Of a stretch of 32,408 bases of DNA, positions 7,884-14,426 are shown one piece after another. Position 1 is the stretch's first letter. Each line of letters opens with the position of its first letter. The translations under genes and the position numbers were made by a program. The notes under the pieces were generated by a model. The model made no database searches. It was not told where the DNA came from and saw only the letters and a program-made list of their open reading frames with translations. Source of the DNA: a virus. The stretch lies in IMG/VR virus record IMGVR_UViG_3300009164_000214, positions 1 through 32,408 of that record. One strand, given 5' to 3'.

Positions 7884-8278
7884 GGTCTTATTCGGTGTCC
7901 TAATAGCATTCCAGTTATGAACGCTACCAATAACCACCAAGGATTAAATGCTCTTTTAGTAATTATTCTACCCGGAACTTTAACTTGATAAGAGATTGTA
8001 TCTCTGAAAGTTAAAGTATCTGGTTTAATGGTTATTCCAAAACGATTTCCTTTTTTTGAAATCTTTAATTGTTTAGTTTCGATGATAGTATCGTGCTGAA
8101 TAATAAATGAATCACTAAATTCTTCAGTTGTTATTGTGTCTATTTCAACTAAAGTATCCTTAATAGTTACTGTATCCGTTTCAATTAAATCTGGATACTT
8201 CATAATCAATCGATCATACCTTTGCTTGGGACTCCAACAAGAAGCCAAGATTAAAGAGAATAAAATTATATATTTCAT
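7880..8278 (-). CDS. candidate unimolecular spanin (u-spanin) lipoprotein
   Basis: A 132-residue protein with both anchors of a unimolecular spanin. The N-terminus MKYIILFSLILASC has a short lysine-headed hydrophobic stretch ending in the lipobox LASC, so it should be lipidated and sent to the outer membrane. The C-terminus FNPWWLLVAFITGMLLGH is a transmembrane span with a basic end (RIRP) for the inner membrane. Between them lies a strand-rich periplasmic region full of DT pairs (ETDTVTIKDT, HDTIIETK, KPDTLTFRDT). T1 gp11 has the same plan. It would fuse the two membranes at lysis. The start 8278 is chosen over an in-frame extension because the signal peptide begins there and a TATATTTG promoter element ends 4 bases upstream. 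Confidence 0.75.
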   Translation of the reverse strand: MKYIILFSLILASCWSPKQRYDRLIMKYPDLIETDTVTIKDTLVEIDTITTEEFSDSFIIQHDTIIETKQLKISKKGNRFGITIKPDTLTFRDTISYQVKVPGRIITKRAFNPWWLLVAFITGMLLGHRIRP

Positions 8279-8386
8279 GTCACAAATATACAAAAAATTG
8301 TGACATTTTCTTGTCGCAATTATATGTTAAAAATGCGACAAGATATATCGTTCAAAAAGCTCAAATATATCGTTCACGAAATCGTG
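8277..8386. promoter_or_regulatory. cluster of dyads and direct repeats, operator-like
   Basis: Several small symmetric elements crowd the space upstream of the spanin gene. A perfect 9-bp inverted repeat, ATGTCACAA (8277-8285) and TTGTGACAT (8298-8306), brackets the -7 element. A second perfect 9-bp inverted repeat, CTTGTCGCA (8310-8318) and TGCGACAAG (8334-8342), follows. Then ATATATCGTTCA occurs twice (8343-8354, 8365-8376), 22 bases apart, and a short CACGA/TCGTG dyad sits at 8375-8386. The half-sites TTGTGACA and TTGTCGCA are related, suggesting one dimeric regulator. The regulator is not identified. Confidence 0.55.
8278..8290 (-). promoter_or_regulatory. Bacteroidota-type -7 element before the spanin gene
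   Basis: On the minus strand TATATTTG (8290-8283) is followed by four bases and the ATG of the spanin gene. If transcription starts where it does at known TAnnTTTG promoters, the messenger would begin at or next to the start codon. No convincing -33 TTTG is seen at the right distance, so activation may depend on the adjacent dyads. Confidence 0.6.
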
Positions 8387-8413
8387 TACAAATGAATTTA
8401 ATGAACATAGAAA

Positions 8414-8431
8414 AGGGGCTATTACGCCCCT
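8414..8431 (-). terminator. intrinsic terminator after the HNH gene
   Basis: Read on the minus strand, AGGGGC, a six-base loop and GCCCCT are followed by TTTTC, a GC-rich hairpin with a short T run. It lies about 40 bases downstream of the HNH stop codon, in the right sense to end that transcript before the spanin promoter. Confidence 0.75.
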
Positions 8432-8471
8432 AATTCCACACACATGAAGACAGAAATCTTTTACAAATATA

Positions 8472-9044
8472 CTAAATTATTTCACAATTATTACTTACCC
8501 TTCTGCACATTTCTATAAAGTGCTCTTGAGAGTAAACATTTTTCATTCTATTTATATCTTTGTGAACCCATTGAACATTATCTTTTGTATATCCTTTTGA
8601 TGAATCAATTCTATCTAGAGAAGCAGTAGATTTTTTTAGTTCTTCTTTGTTGTTATTTTTAGGAAATGTTAAATGTAAACCGCTTAAAGCACATTTTCTT
8701 TCTTGTCTCAAAAATAAATCCCAAATAAATTGAATATCTATATCTAATTTTTTTTCTATTCCTAATCTACTTTTTCTTCTTGATGCAGCTCTATGTATAA
8801 TATACCAAAACCAATTACCACTAATTTCTCCAACTCCTCTAAACAAAGGATTATCAATTCCTTCTCTATGCCAACAACCACAACTAGAAAATTGTGATCT
8901 TTTCATAGATGTAGATGTTCTAACTATTAAATTACCACATTTACATTTACACAACCAAGAAGAATGCCCCCTAGGAGTAGGAGGCCTTTCTTCTATTACT
9001 TCCAATAAGCCAAATGTTTGACCTAATAAATTTACTTTTCGCAT
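8472..9044 (-). CDS. free-standing HNH homing-type endonuclease
   Basis: A 190-residue protein. The N-terminus has the module often seen in phage HNH proteins (GQTFGLLEVIEE, then WLCKCKCGNLIV and a SSCGCW cysteine cluster), probably zinc-binding. The C-terminal half holds the HNH nuclease: CALSG, then SLDRIDSSKGYTKDNVQWV and a following IN-R-M-K helix. It would nick or cut DNA, typically next to its own insertion point. It sits just downstream of the ribonucleotide reductase gene, a favoured homing target. It has its own promoter, a terminator, and a 14-bp direct repeat at each end. ATG 9044 is chosen since the promoter lies just upstream and the in-frame extension to 9083 lacks homology. It ends Cys-Glu-Ile-Ile like the reductase. 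Confidence 0.85.
   Translation of the reverse strand: MRKVNLLGQTFGLLEVIEERPPTPRGHSSWLCKCKCGNLIVRTSTSMKRSQFSSCGCWHREGIDNPLFRGVGEISGNWFWYIIHRAASRRKSRLGIEKKLDIDIQFIWDLFLRQERKCALSGLHLTFPKNNNKEELKKSTASLDRIDSSKGYTKDNVQWVHKDINRMKNVYSQEHFIEMCRRVSNNCEII
8474..8487. repeat. 14-bp direct repeat, distal copy (end of HNH gene)
   Basis: AAATTATTTCACAA occurs here and again at 9082-9095. This copy covers the last codons and part of the stop of the HNH gene; the other covers the last codons and part of the stop of the reductase gene. The pair brackets the HNH gene exactly. Confidence 0.7.
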
Positions 9045-9052
9045 AACTACTA

Positions 9053-9084
9053 CAAATGTAGGCAATAGTTGCGAAATAATCAAA
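9053..9084 (-). promoter_or_regulatory. promoter of the HNH gene
   Basis: On the minus strand TTTG (9084-9081) is followed by 20 bases and TACATTTG (9060-9053), a full match to the Bacteroidota -33/-7 pattern. The -33 TTTG overlaps the stop codon of the reductase gene. Only eight bases separate the -7 box from ATG 9044. Confidence 0.7.
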
Positions 9085-10939
9085 TTATTTCACAACCGTT
9101 TGGTCCAGCACACCCTGATTGGTCCATAAGATTAGTATTATCTTTCATTTCGATAATCATAGTCATATCTAAATTTGATAAACTTTTCATACCCTCAAGA
9201 TAAACTTCCTCAGTAATTGTCTCGTAAGGAGTCTGATCATAAGAACCTAAGTCTTCTGGCATTACAGACAAACCATTGTAATGATTTTTATTTTCCCACA
9301 TCCATTCACCAACCATACCCCACTCGTGGTTTCTCATAGTAACGGTAGCACTTACGTTGTGCGTATTTTCTCCGTACACATGACCGGGTTTAATCCATTT
9401 CTCGTGGAGTAATTTAACACGCTCAAGGAATTCAATTGCTGACTCATCCAATCTTGTAATTGCACCTTTAGGAGCAGCGATAGGAATTTTAACAAAGGCC
9501 ATGGTTGTAGGCTTAGCTATATCATCTTCAATTAACTCTGGGTGGTAAACTGCTAAGTACAAATACAAAGCCTCGTTCTTACCTAATTTAATTCTACGAT
9601 AGTAATAATTGTCGTGCCATGGATGAACACCACTAGACGTTCCTAATACCAAAGAAGATGTACCAGATGGTTTTACGCAAGTGATACGAGCAGCAGTATT
9701 AATACCGATTGTATTAGCAACAAAAACATTTGTTATTACCGCTGTTTCAGCAGCCTCAGCCATATCTAAATCAAGTACTTTACCAGAAGCAATGCCTGTC
9801 ATTCCAATACCCAATAAAGCTTCACGCTCAGTTACTTCTTTCCACTCTTCACGTAAGTAATGAAAGTCTGTGTATGATGCTTGAATCGTGCCAATGAATG
9901 CCGCAGCTTGTGTTCTGTCTTCGTAATCAAACTGGTCTGTGATGTCTGAGGCGTTAATTTCTACAAGGTTGCAGAACTGAAAACAATTTAACGAAATCTC
10001 ACAGCATGGATTCGTACCTAAATTCAAATCATTTGTGAAATAAAAACCAGGCTCACCTGAGTTACTCAATTCAACTTTCTTCCACAAGTCTAAGAATTGC
10101 TGTTTAGAAATCTTATCTCTAAGAAGCATAGCACTATTGTTAGCACGACCACGCTGAGCATTGTTATCATACCACGTACCAAATTTACAAGTAAGCATTT
10201 CTTCATCATCGTGATCAAACAAAGAAATCATTGCTGACCTTCTGATACCACCGCTCAATACTGCATCTGCTATATGACATAAGATATCATGGCATTGTAT
10301 AGTAGATAATTGTGTTCCTTCTTCTACGCCTTGGAGAATACTTTCAATGTGAGCCAAACAAATCTTCAAAGGTTCTGGACCTGGAGCAACACCACCACTT
10401 GTGATTAGTCTCTCTCCTTTGGCACGAATCGATCTGAAATCAAAGTTTGGTTTCCAATTGCTGAGACCGAAATATCCCTTCATTAAAACCTTAATTGCAT
10501 CAGCCCAACCTTCAATATTATCCGGAACTAAATAGCGTTTAGTTTTCTTTGGGTGAGTAATACTAGGTAATTTGGAAACATGATGTCTTTGGATAGAATA
10601 CCCCACACCAGTGCCCGATAGTAATAAAAACATGGTCTCATTGAATGCCCTATAATCATCAATATGTAGATAGCTACAATTAAATAGACGAGCATTGTTA
10701 ACCTCAATCGGCTTACCACCGAACTGAAGTGAACGCATAGAAGGGAGTACTTTCTTTTCATATACAAATTGGTAATTGATTCTGATTAACTTTTCGAGTT
10801 GAGGAAACTTACGAATGTGCATCTCCATATTACGAGTCACCATCTCTTCCCAAGTTTCCCTACGTTTTTCTGAATCTATGTATTTTGCATACTTAGCCCA
10901 TACTACAACATCGGATAATATTTTGTGTTCTAATTCCAT
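9080..10939 (-). CDS. class II (adenosylcobalamin-dependent) ribonucleotide reductase
   Basis: A 619-residue enzyme making deoxyribonucleotides for phage DNA. Visible landmarks: PSMRSLQFGG and FNCSY near residue 65-90 (first redox Cys), LLSGTGVGYS near 106, NPCCEI at 310-315 (Cys radical site and catalytic Glu), FCNLVEI shortly after (second redox Cys), CVKPSGTSSLVLG near 420, and a C-terminal Cys pair (C610, C616) in the form C-x5-C that would shuttle reducing equivalents. The pattern fits monomeric B12-dependent triphosphate reductases (RTPR type), and no small R2-like subunit gene is nearby. It is shorter than the roughly 740 residues of the Lactobacillus enzyme. It is coupled to the MazG-like gene by a TAATG overlap. 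Confidence 0.9.
   Translation of the reverse strand: MELEHKILSDVVVWAKYAKYIDSEKRRETWEEMVTRNMEMHIRKFPQLEKLIRINYQFVYEKKVLPSMRSLQFGGKPIEVNNARLFNCSYLHIDDYRAFNETMFLLLSGTGVGYSIQRHHVSKLPSITHPKKTKRYLVPDNIEGWADAIKVLMKGYFGLSNWKPNFDFRSIRAKGERLITSGGVAPGPEPLKICLAHIESILQGVEEGTQLSTIQCHDILCHIADAVLSGGIRRSAMISLFDHDDEEMLTCKFGTWYDNNAQRGRANNSAMLLRDKISKQQFLDLWKKVELSNSGEPGFYFTNDLNLGTNPCCEISLNCFQFCNLVEINASDITDQFDYEDRTQAAAFIGTIQASYTDFHYLREEWKEVTEREALLGIGMTGIASGKVLDLDMAEAAETAVITNVFVANTIGINTAARITCVKPSGTSSLVLGTSSGVHPWHDNYYYRRIKLGKNEALYLYLAVYHPELIEDDIAKPTTMAFVKIPIAAPKGAITRLDESAIEFLERVKLLHEKWIKPGHVYGENTHNVSATVTMRNHEWGMVGEWMWENKNHYNGLSVMPEDLGSYDQTPYETITEEVYLEGMKSLSNLDMTMIIEMKDNTNLMDQSGCAGPNGCEII
9082..9095. repeat. 14-bp direct repeat, proximal copy (end of reductase gene)
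   Basis: Identical to 8474-8487 and in the same orientation, 608 bases away. Both copies encode Cys-Glu-Ile-Ile followed by stop on the minus strand. Confidence 0.7.
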
Positions 10940-11340
10940 TAGAAAGCTTTTCCGTGTTTATAACCACGCATAGAGTTGTATTTCATTTTCAACTCAATGT
11001 GCTTTTCTAAATCGATACCAAGACCGCCACATAAATCAAATAGGCGAATTGCTACATCGGCAACCTCATCTTCAAAAGAAGACTTAACTGCAAGTTGAAA
11101 TTTCTCTTTCCAAGCAATAGCTTTTAGCAAGAACTCTTCATCGGTTCTGTCTAATTCTAAATCTCTGCTTAAATCTTCAACTGCAAAAGGATCTGCATAG
11201 TGATTTTTACGTAGTGCTTCTTGGGCTTCTGCCAATTCACTAACGATTAACATTAACATTTCGGAAACATTTCTGTTTTCTGTTTCCCAGAAGCCTTTTT
11301 CTTTAGCTACTGCGTGTGCTTTCTCTATATAATTTTTCAT
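10939..11340 (-). CDS. MazG-like nucleotide pyrophosphohydrolase
   Basis: A 133-residue all-helical protein. The metal-binding signature of the MazG/dUTPase-like helical superfamily is visible: SELAEAQEAL (E-x-x-E type) near residue 36-45, and DEVADVAIRLFDLCG near 100-114. These enzymes hydrolyse nucleoside triphosphates to monophosphates, and phage versions are thought to adjust nucleotide pools or stringent-response signals in the host. It is coupled to the reductase gene (TAATG at 10941-10937), which supports a nucleotide-metabolism role. The start ATG 11340 is chosen because the family begins near MKNYIEKAHA and a promoter lies eight bases upstream; the in-frame extension to 11433 overlaps the next gene and is not family-like. 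Confidence 0.85.
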   Translation of the reverse strand: MKNYIEKAHAVAKEKGFWETENRNVSEMLMLIVSELAEAQEALRKNHYADPFAVEDLSRDLELDRTDEEFLLKAIAWKEKFQLAVKSSFEDEVADVAIRLFDLCGGLGIDLEKHIELKMKYNSMRGYKHGKAF

Positions 11341-11348
11341 AGGGGCTA

Positions 11349-11381
11349 CAAATATAATCTGAGACCCTACGAAAAAGCAAA
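11349..11381 (-). promoter_or_regulatory. promoter of the MazG-reductase unit
   Basis: On the minus strand TTTG (11381-11378), 21 bases, then TATATTTG (11356-11349), with eight bases to ATG 11340. The spacer contains the recurring octamer CTGAGACC (plus strand 11359-11366). Confidence 0.65.
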
Positions 11382-11392
11382 TTAAATTTAAA

Positions 11393-11668
11393 TTATTTTT
11401 TGGTAGACTTACCGTTCTGCCCGTTACGAGCACGATTCTTTTTTGCGGATTCCAAAACTAAACCACCGCTCTTTGTGTGACTTAAGTCTTTACCAGCAGC
11501 GTGTCTTTTTCCGTAAACACCACGTTTACGTGCCTCACGATTTAATTCAATACGTTTAGCAACCTCCGATGGTTTTTTATTATAGGCTTTTTGATAAGCC
11601 AAATCTCTACCCGTGGCTTTATTAGAACCAGGTGCTTTATTTTTTCCTACGATTGTGTTTCTTGCCAT
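11393..11668 (-). CDS. small basic phage protein
   Basis: A 91-residue protein dominated by Lys, Arg and Ala, with elements such as YNKKPSEVAKRIELNREARKRG and the tail SAKKNRARNGQ. This layout resembles a widespread group of small basic phage proteins that pair an arginine-rich helix with a GKD-x-x-H segment and a final NR-rich stretch. I recall the resemblance from general knowledge and could not check it. It may bind nucleic acid or belong to the virion. ATG 11668 is chosen; a TTG five codons upstream is in frame. It overlaps the preceding 36-residue gene and is last in its module. Confidence 0.75.
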   Translation of the reverse strand: MARNTIVGKNKAPGSNKATGRDLAYQKAYNKKPSEVAKRIELNREARKRGVYGKRHAAGKDLSHTKSGGLVLESAKKNRARNGQNGKSTKK

Positions 11669-11747
11669 GGGTAAATTCGTCAATTAAAATAAATATTCCT
11701 AATACAAAAACAAGCATTAAAGTCGAAACAATATATGCTGTGTTCAT
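11637..11747 (-). CDS. 36-residue single-span membrane peptide
   Basis: A frame from ATG 11747 to TAA 11637 encodes a peptide with a hydrophobic core (IVSTLMLVFVLGIFILI) and a basic C-terminus (HGKKHNRRKK), the classic form of an inner-membrane peptide with a cytoplasmic tail. Its start overlaps the upstream gene's stop (ATGA at 11747-11744), and its 3' end overlaps the next gene by 32 bases. It is below usual length cut-offs, but the coupling and composition suggest it is real. It could be a holin-like or membrane-modifying peptide; this is speculation. Confidence 0.6.
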   Translation of the reverse strand: MNTAYIVSTLMLVFVLGIFILIDEFTHGKKHNRRKK

Positions 11748-11890
11748 TTCTTTTTAGCGGTCTTTAGAGATTGTTTAAAAGCTTTTGCTGTCGGAGCACC
11801 CTTAGTACCCGGCTTTCTCATAGTCTCTCCGCTACCTGCTGCAATACGCTTCTTCTTAGCGTTTACATTTGCATAAAGTCCTTGTTTCAT
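11744..11890 (-). CDS. 48-residue basic phage protein
   Basis: A complete frame starting with MKQGLYANVNAKKKRIAAGS and ending in SLKTAKKK. The GLYAN-x-x-AK-RI-AGSGE-MRKPG pattern is one I recall as common among small hypothetical phage proteins, with unknown function. ATGA overlaps join it to the genes on both sides. It is strongly basic and without hydrophobic spans, consistent with a nucleic-acid-binding or virion-associated peptide. Confidence 0.7.
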   Translation of the reverse strand: MKQGLYANVNAKKKRIAAGSGETMRKPGTKGAPTAKAFKQSLKTAKKK

Positions 11891-12027
11891 CCCTGACCTT
11901 TGTATTTTTTTTGATAATTCCTACTACTCTTAGTAGAACTAGTCTTAGTCTTGGCGTGAACGCCTGGTCTACTAACTTTTGATTTAGCAGACCAAGATTT
12001 CACAGACGATTTGTCTTTATTTGCCAT
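11887..12027 (-). CDS. 46-residue Lys/Ser-rich peptide
   Basis: A frame from ATG 12027 to TGA 11887. Composition is almost entirely Lys, Ser, Thr and Gly (SVKSWSAKSKVSRPG, then NYQKKYKGQG). The start overlaps the upstream stop (TAATG) and the stop overlaps the next start (ATGA), so it fits the tight packing of the module. Probably disordered and nucleic-acid-binding; no family recognised. Confidence 0.65.
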   Translation of the reverse strand: MANKDKSSVKSWSAKSKVSRPGVHAKTKTSSTKSSRNYQKKYKGQG

Positions 12028-12239
12028 TATTTCTTTTTAGTGGCAGACTTCCACATTTGCTTTGCTGCTACAGCTTTACCAATAGCAGTTGCTTTTTTAG
12101 GAGACATACCTTTCTTTTCGTAACTCTTCGCTACAGCATCAGCCATAGGACCAAAACCCTTACCTTTTTTACCAATGTCTTTACCTGCTCTTGCAGCCTT
12201 TGCAATGGTGCTTCTTTGTTTTGCAGTTCCGTATGCCAT
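12027..12239 (-). CDS. 70-residue basic phage protein (GKDIGKKGKG type)
   Basis: A 70-residue basic protein with the block RAGKDIGKKGKGFGPMADAV near residue 17, then a helical AVAKSYEKKGMSPKKATAIG and an AAKQMWKSATKKK tail. This block recurs in small uncharacterised phage proteins, as far as I recall. The charge suggests DNA binding, perhaps in the head, but the role is unknown. TAATG overlaps link it to both neighbours. Confidence 0.75.
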   Translation of the reverse strand: MAYGTAKQRSTIAKAARAGKDIGKKGKGFGPMADAVAKSYEKKGMSPKKATAIGKAVAAKQMWKSATKKK

Positions 12240-12451
12240 TAGTTACCGTACATCATAGGCATTTTCATTGCCTTTTTAGCGGGAGATTTTTTAGCAGCAG
12301 TTTTCTTAGCAAACATAGCATCTTCTTTTTTTGCAACTTTTTTACTTTCGGTTTTTTCGTGCTTTACCATAGCTGCTTTAGAAGCGTACTTCTCCATGCC
12401 TCCGTGCTGAGAAATCTTCTTAGCAGGGGCTTTTTTCATTGGTTTTTTCAT
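12239..12451 (-). CDS. 70-residue Lys/Ala-rich histone-H1-like protein
   Basis: A 70-residue protein made largely of Lys, Ala, Met and Pro, with PAKK and AKK repeats (KKPMKKAPAKK, KKSPAKKAMKMP) reminiscent of the C-terminal tails of histone H1 and bacterial H1-like proteins. It is probably disordered and able to bind DNA non-specifically, which would fit compaction or charge neutralisation in the capsid. It overlaps the next gene by a TAATG and lies two bases after the upstream stop. No family assignment is possible from composition alone. Confidence 0.7.
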   Translation of the reverse strand: MKKPMKKAPAKKISQHGGMEKYASKAAMVKHEKTESKKVAKKEDAMFAKKTAAKKSPAKKAMKMPMMYGN

Positions 12452-12452
12452 A

Positions 12453-13211
12453 TTAATTGTAGTTTTTCTTAGTTGTTTTAAATTGAGATCCAGCTTTTTT
12501 AGCAGGCATTTTACTCTTTGTTTCCACGTATGGTCCTCCTCTTACTGTACCTGTATCTCCATAGTTATTTGAAGATTTGATTGTTGGTATTTTCTGAGCC
12601 GGCTTCGATACTGGAGCACTAACTGATTTAGTCATTGGCTTTATAGCAACTGTGTCCTTAACCATCGGTTTAGAAACGGCTGGTTTTGTTACGACCGTAT
12701 CTTTGACTATTGGTTTACTTGCAGGTTTTTGATACTTTACAGGTTGTACTGGTTTTTTGTAAATGTCAATCCATCCTCCTCCTGTACCACGATTTGAAAT
12801 ACCTATTCCTCCTATCGGTTTAATTTTTTGACCTTTAGGGTTCATATTAAGATCATATCTTCCTGACTTATTGTTTGGACGGTAATTTACAAAATCATAA
12901 TCTTTTTTTGAAAATTCTTTTGGTGAAACGCCTTTTTTTATATACAGCGGTGTATCGTCATTATTGAGTTTTATTTTTTTAAGTGTGTTTTTACTTTTGT
13001 TGTATAGATTTAAACTATCGCTATATGATTTTATTCTTTTATCGTTAGGATTTGAAGTATAAATTGGCTCTGCTGTTTTAGAAATAGCTGTTTTTTTCCA
13101 AGTAAAAGATTCATCCATTCTGGCAATCGGATTAACAGAAGTACCTTTAGGTTTAGGACCATTGCTCATTGCAGCTCTTTCGTACATATGATCCTTTAGT
13201 GACTTTGCCAT
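12453..13211 (-). CDS. Lys/Pro-rich disordered protein with VKDTV repeats
   Basis: A 252-residue low-complexity protein. The first half is basic and polar; the second half contains repeated elements such as KPIVKDTVVTKPAVSKP and a near copy KPMVKDTVAIKP. Hydrophobic core residues are few, so it is likely extended or disordered. It heads the module of basic proteins and has a promoter immediately upstream. The frame can be read from a TTG at 13217, but ATG 13211 (MAKSLKDHM) is the better start and lies three bases from the -7 box. Function unknown; a structural or packaged protein is possible. Confidence 0.7.
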   Translation of the reverse strand: MAKSLKDHMYERAAMSNGPKPKGTSVNPIARMDESFTWKKTAISKTAEPIYTSNPNDKRIKSYSDSLNLYNKSKNTLKKIKLNNDDTPLYIKKGVSPKEFSKKDYDFVNYRPNNKSGRYDLNMNPKGQKIKPIGGIGISNRGTGGGWIDIYKKPVQPVKYQKPASKPIVKDTVVTKPAVSKPMVKDTVAIKPMTKSVSAPVSKPAQKIPTIKSSNNYGDTGTVRGGPYVETKSKMPAKKAGSQFKTTKKNYN

Positions 13212-13222
13212 ATACAAATATA
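13209..13222 (-). promoter_or_regulatory. -7 element at the head of the basic-protein module
   Basis: TATATTTG on the minus strand (13222-13215), then TAT and the start codon ATG (13211-13209). A -33 match is not evident. The element begins two bases past the stop codon of the preceding small gene. Confidence 0.55.
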
Positions 13223-13223
13223 A

Positions 13224-13328
13224 TTATTTTTTGGGTTTATTCTGTGATACCTTTACCTTACCACTTGGTTTGGTAGGTTTTGAGTTGTTGTGTTCTAGCT
13301 TCTTAGCTACAAAATTACAGTTATACAT
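13224..13328 (-). CDS. 34-residue basic peptide
   Basis: A frame from ATG 13328 to TAA 13224, overlapping the upstream gene's stop as TAATG (13330-13326). The sequence starts MYNCNFVAKK and continues with Lys, Pro, Ser and Asn (SKPTKPSGKVKVSQNK). It fills what would otherwise be a 116-base gap. Small size lowers confidence, but the coupling and composition match its neighbours. Confidence 0.55.
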   Translation of the reverse strand: MYNCNFVAKKLEHNNSKPTKPSGKVKVSQNKPKK

Positions 13329-13624
13329 TAGCACTTCCATCTTTTACGGGCTTGTCTCAGTCTTGAATTAGGATCTGAGGCCGCACCCGGAAACATTTTC
13401 ATTTGACCAGCACTACGAGCACAAAATGATTTGCGTCTCTTAGCGTCTGCACTACCTGCCTTTACCTTACCCGTAACGGCTGTTTTTAATTTACTACCTG
13501 GATTAGCCTTTCTATATGCTGCAACACCTTTAGCCGTCATACCTGCCCCACTTTTAGTAGGGAGGTAATTAGCAGATTTGCCTTTAGTTGTTTTAGCTAT
13601 TGGGTTATCCTTTCTAGTTGCCAT
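13328..13624 (-). CDS. small basic phage protein (DUF6321-like)
   Basis: A 98-residue protein containing GAGMTAKGVAAYRKANPGSK near residue 26, then VTGKVKAGSADAKRRKSFCARSAGQM, and a final RLRQARKRWKC. This arrangement (GAG-T-KG-AAY, TGKVK-GS--A-RRKSFCAR, C-terminal RKWxC) is one I know from a conserved family of small phage proteins, probably DUF6321. Conserved Cys and Arg clusters suggest nucleic-acid contact; the role is not known. It lies directly after a fibre gene and overlaps the next small gene by TAATG. Confidence 0.75.
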   Translation of the reverse strand: MATRKDNPIAKTTKGKSANYLPTKSGAGMTAKGVAAYRKANPGSKLKTAVTGKVKAGSADAKRRKSFCARSAGQMKMFPGAASDPNSRLRQARKRWKC

Positions 13625-13625
13625 T

Positions 13626-14423
13626 TTAAACGTTTCTAGATAAAGCTGTTTGGAATGTATTTACGGCTGTATAAAAATTAGCTGCTTGTGTATCAGTTAA
13701 GCCTGTACCGATAGTCGCAAACGCAATTTGAGTTGGTGAAGGTTCAAATCCAGCAGATCCGTTTACAGCACAAACATAAATATTTTTATTAATTAACTGA
13801 CTAGGAGCTTGACTGCTTCTACTATCGAATAAAGAATTATTTTTATAAAGTTTTATTACGGAGCTAAGTCTTGATACTAAATAAAAACCATGAGAGTCTG
13901 GGTTAGTACTAATAGTGGTATTCATACCTGCGTTTAGTCCATAATATAAATCACTCGAACCAGCGGCTTGTATATGTATACCATTATAACGACTAGTGTT
14001 TGCTCCAATCTGTCCATTGTCGGTAGGTAGTCCAATACTTCTAGAATATACAGAAATGTGTGCAGTACTCAAAGTACCGTTAACGCTAGGATTGTACCCA
14101 GTATCCATATAACCAGTACTTCCGTCTCCTGTTATTCCAGTACTACTAACTGCCACTGTACCTGTAATAGTACCTGTGAATGAAGAACTTATAAGATTCT
14201 GTCTAACAGCTATTGAACTATTACCAATCATAGGGTATGCAGCTTGAATAGAATTCCAAATACCATAAGCTTTCAAATCCACAACCAATTGCTTAACAGC
14301 GTTTTGTTCAGTTGTTGTAAGTGATCCTCCAGCAGCTACTACTCTGTCGATGTATGCTTGTCCGTCAGTATCAGGTGCACTACCACCAGAAGAAGCAATA
14401 ATACTATTAAGTGTTAAATTCAT
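13626..14423 (-). CDS. tail fibre / receptor-binding-type structural protein
   Basis: A 265-residue protein. The N-terminal part (TDGQAYIDRVVAAGGSLTT, then AVKQLVVDLKAYGIWNSI) is a helical module I have seen at the start of many phage tail or fibre proteins, followed by AAYPMIGNSS. The remainder is Ser, Thr and Gly rich and strand-like, resembling a concanavalin/LamG-type carbohydrate-binding sandwich (TGYMDTGYNPS, SVYSRSIGLP, FYLVSRLSSVIKLYKN). It would be displayed on the virion and contact the host surface. It is three bases from the preceding structural gene. Confidence 0.7.
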   Translation of the reverse strand: MNLTLNSIIASSGGSAPDTDGQAYIDRVVAAGGSLTTTEQNAVKQLVVDLKAYGIWNSIQAAYPMIGNSSIAVRQNLISSSFTGTITGTVAVSSTGITGDGSTGYMDTGYNPSVNGTLSTAHISVYSRSIGLPTDNGQIGANTSRYNGIHIQAAGSSDLYYGLNAGMNTTISTNPDSHGFYLVSRLSSVIKLYKNNSLFDSRSSQAPSQLINKNIYVCAVNGSAGFEPSPTQIAFATIGTGLTDTQAANFYTAVNTFQTALSRNV

Positions 14424-14426
14424 AGT

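Noticed and set aside
8277-8342. tRNA or small structured RNA at the dyads upstream of the spanin gene
   Set aside because: The hairpins have long AT loops, no cloverleaf or T-loop sequence is present, and the symmetry fits protein binding better.
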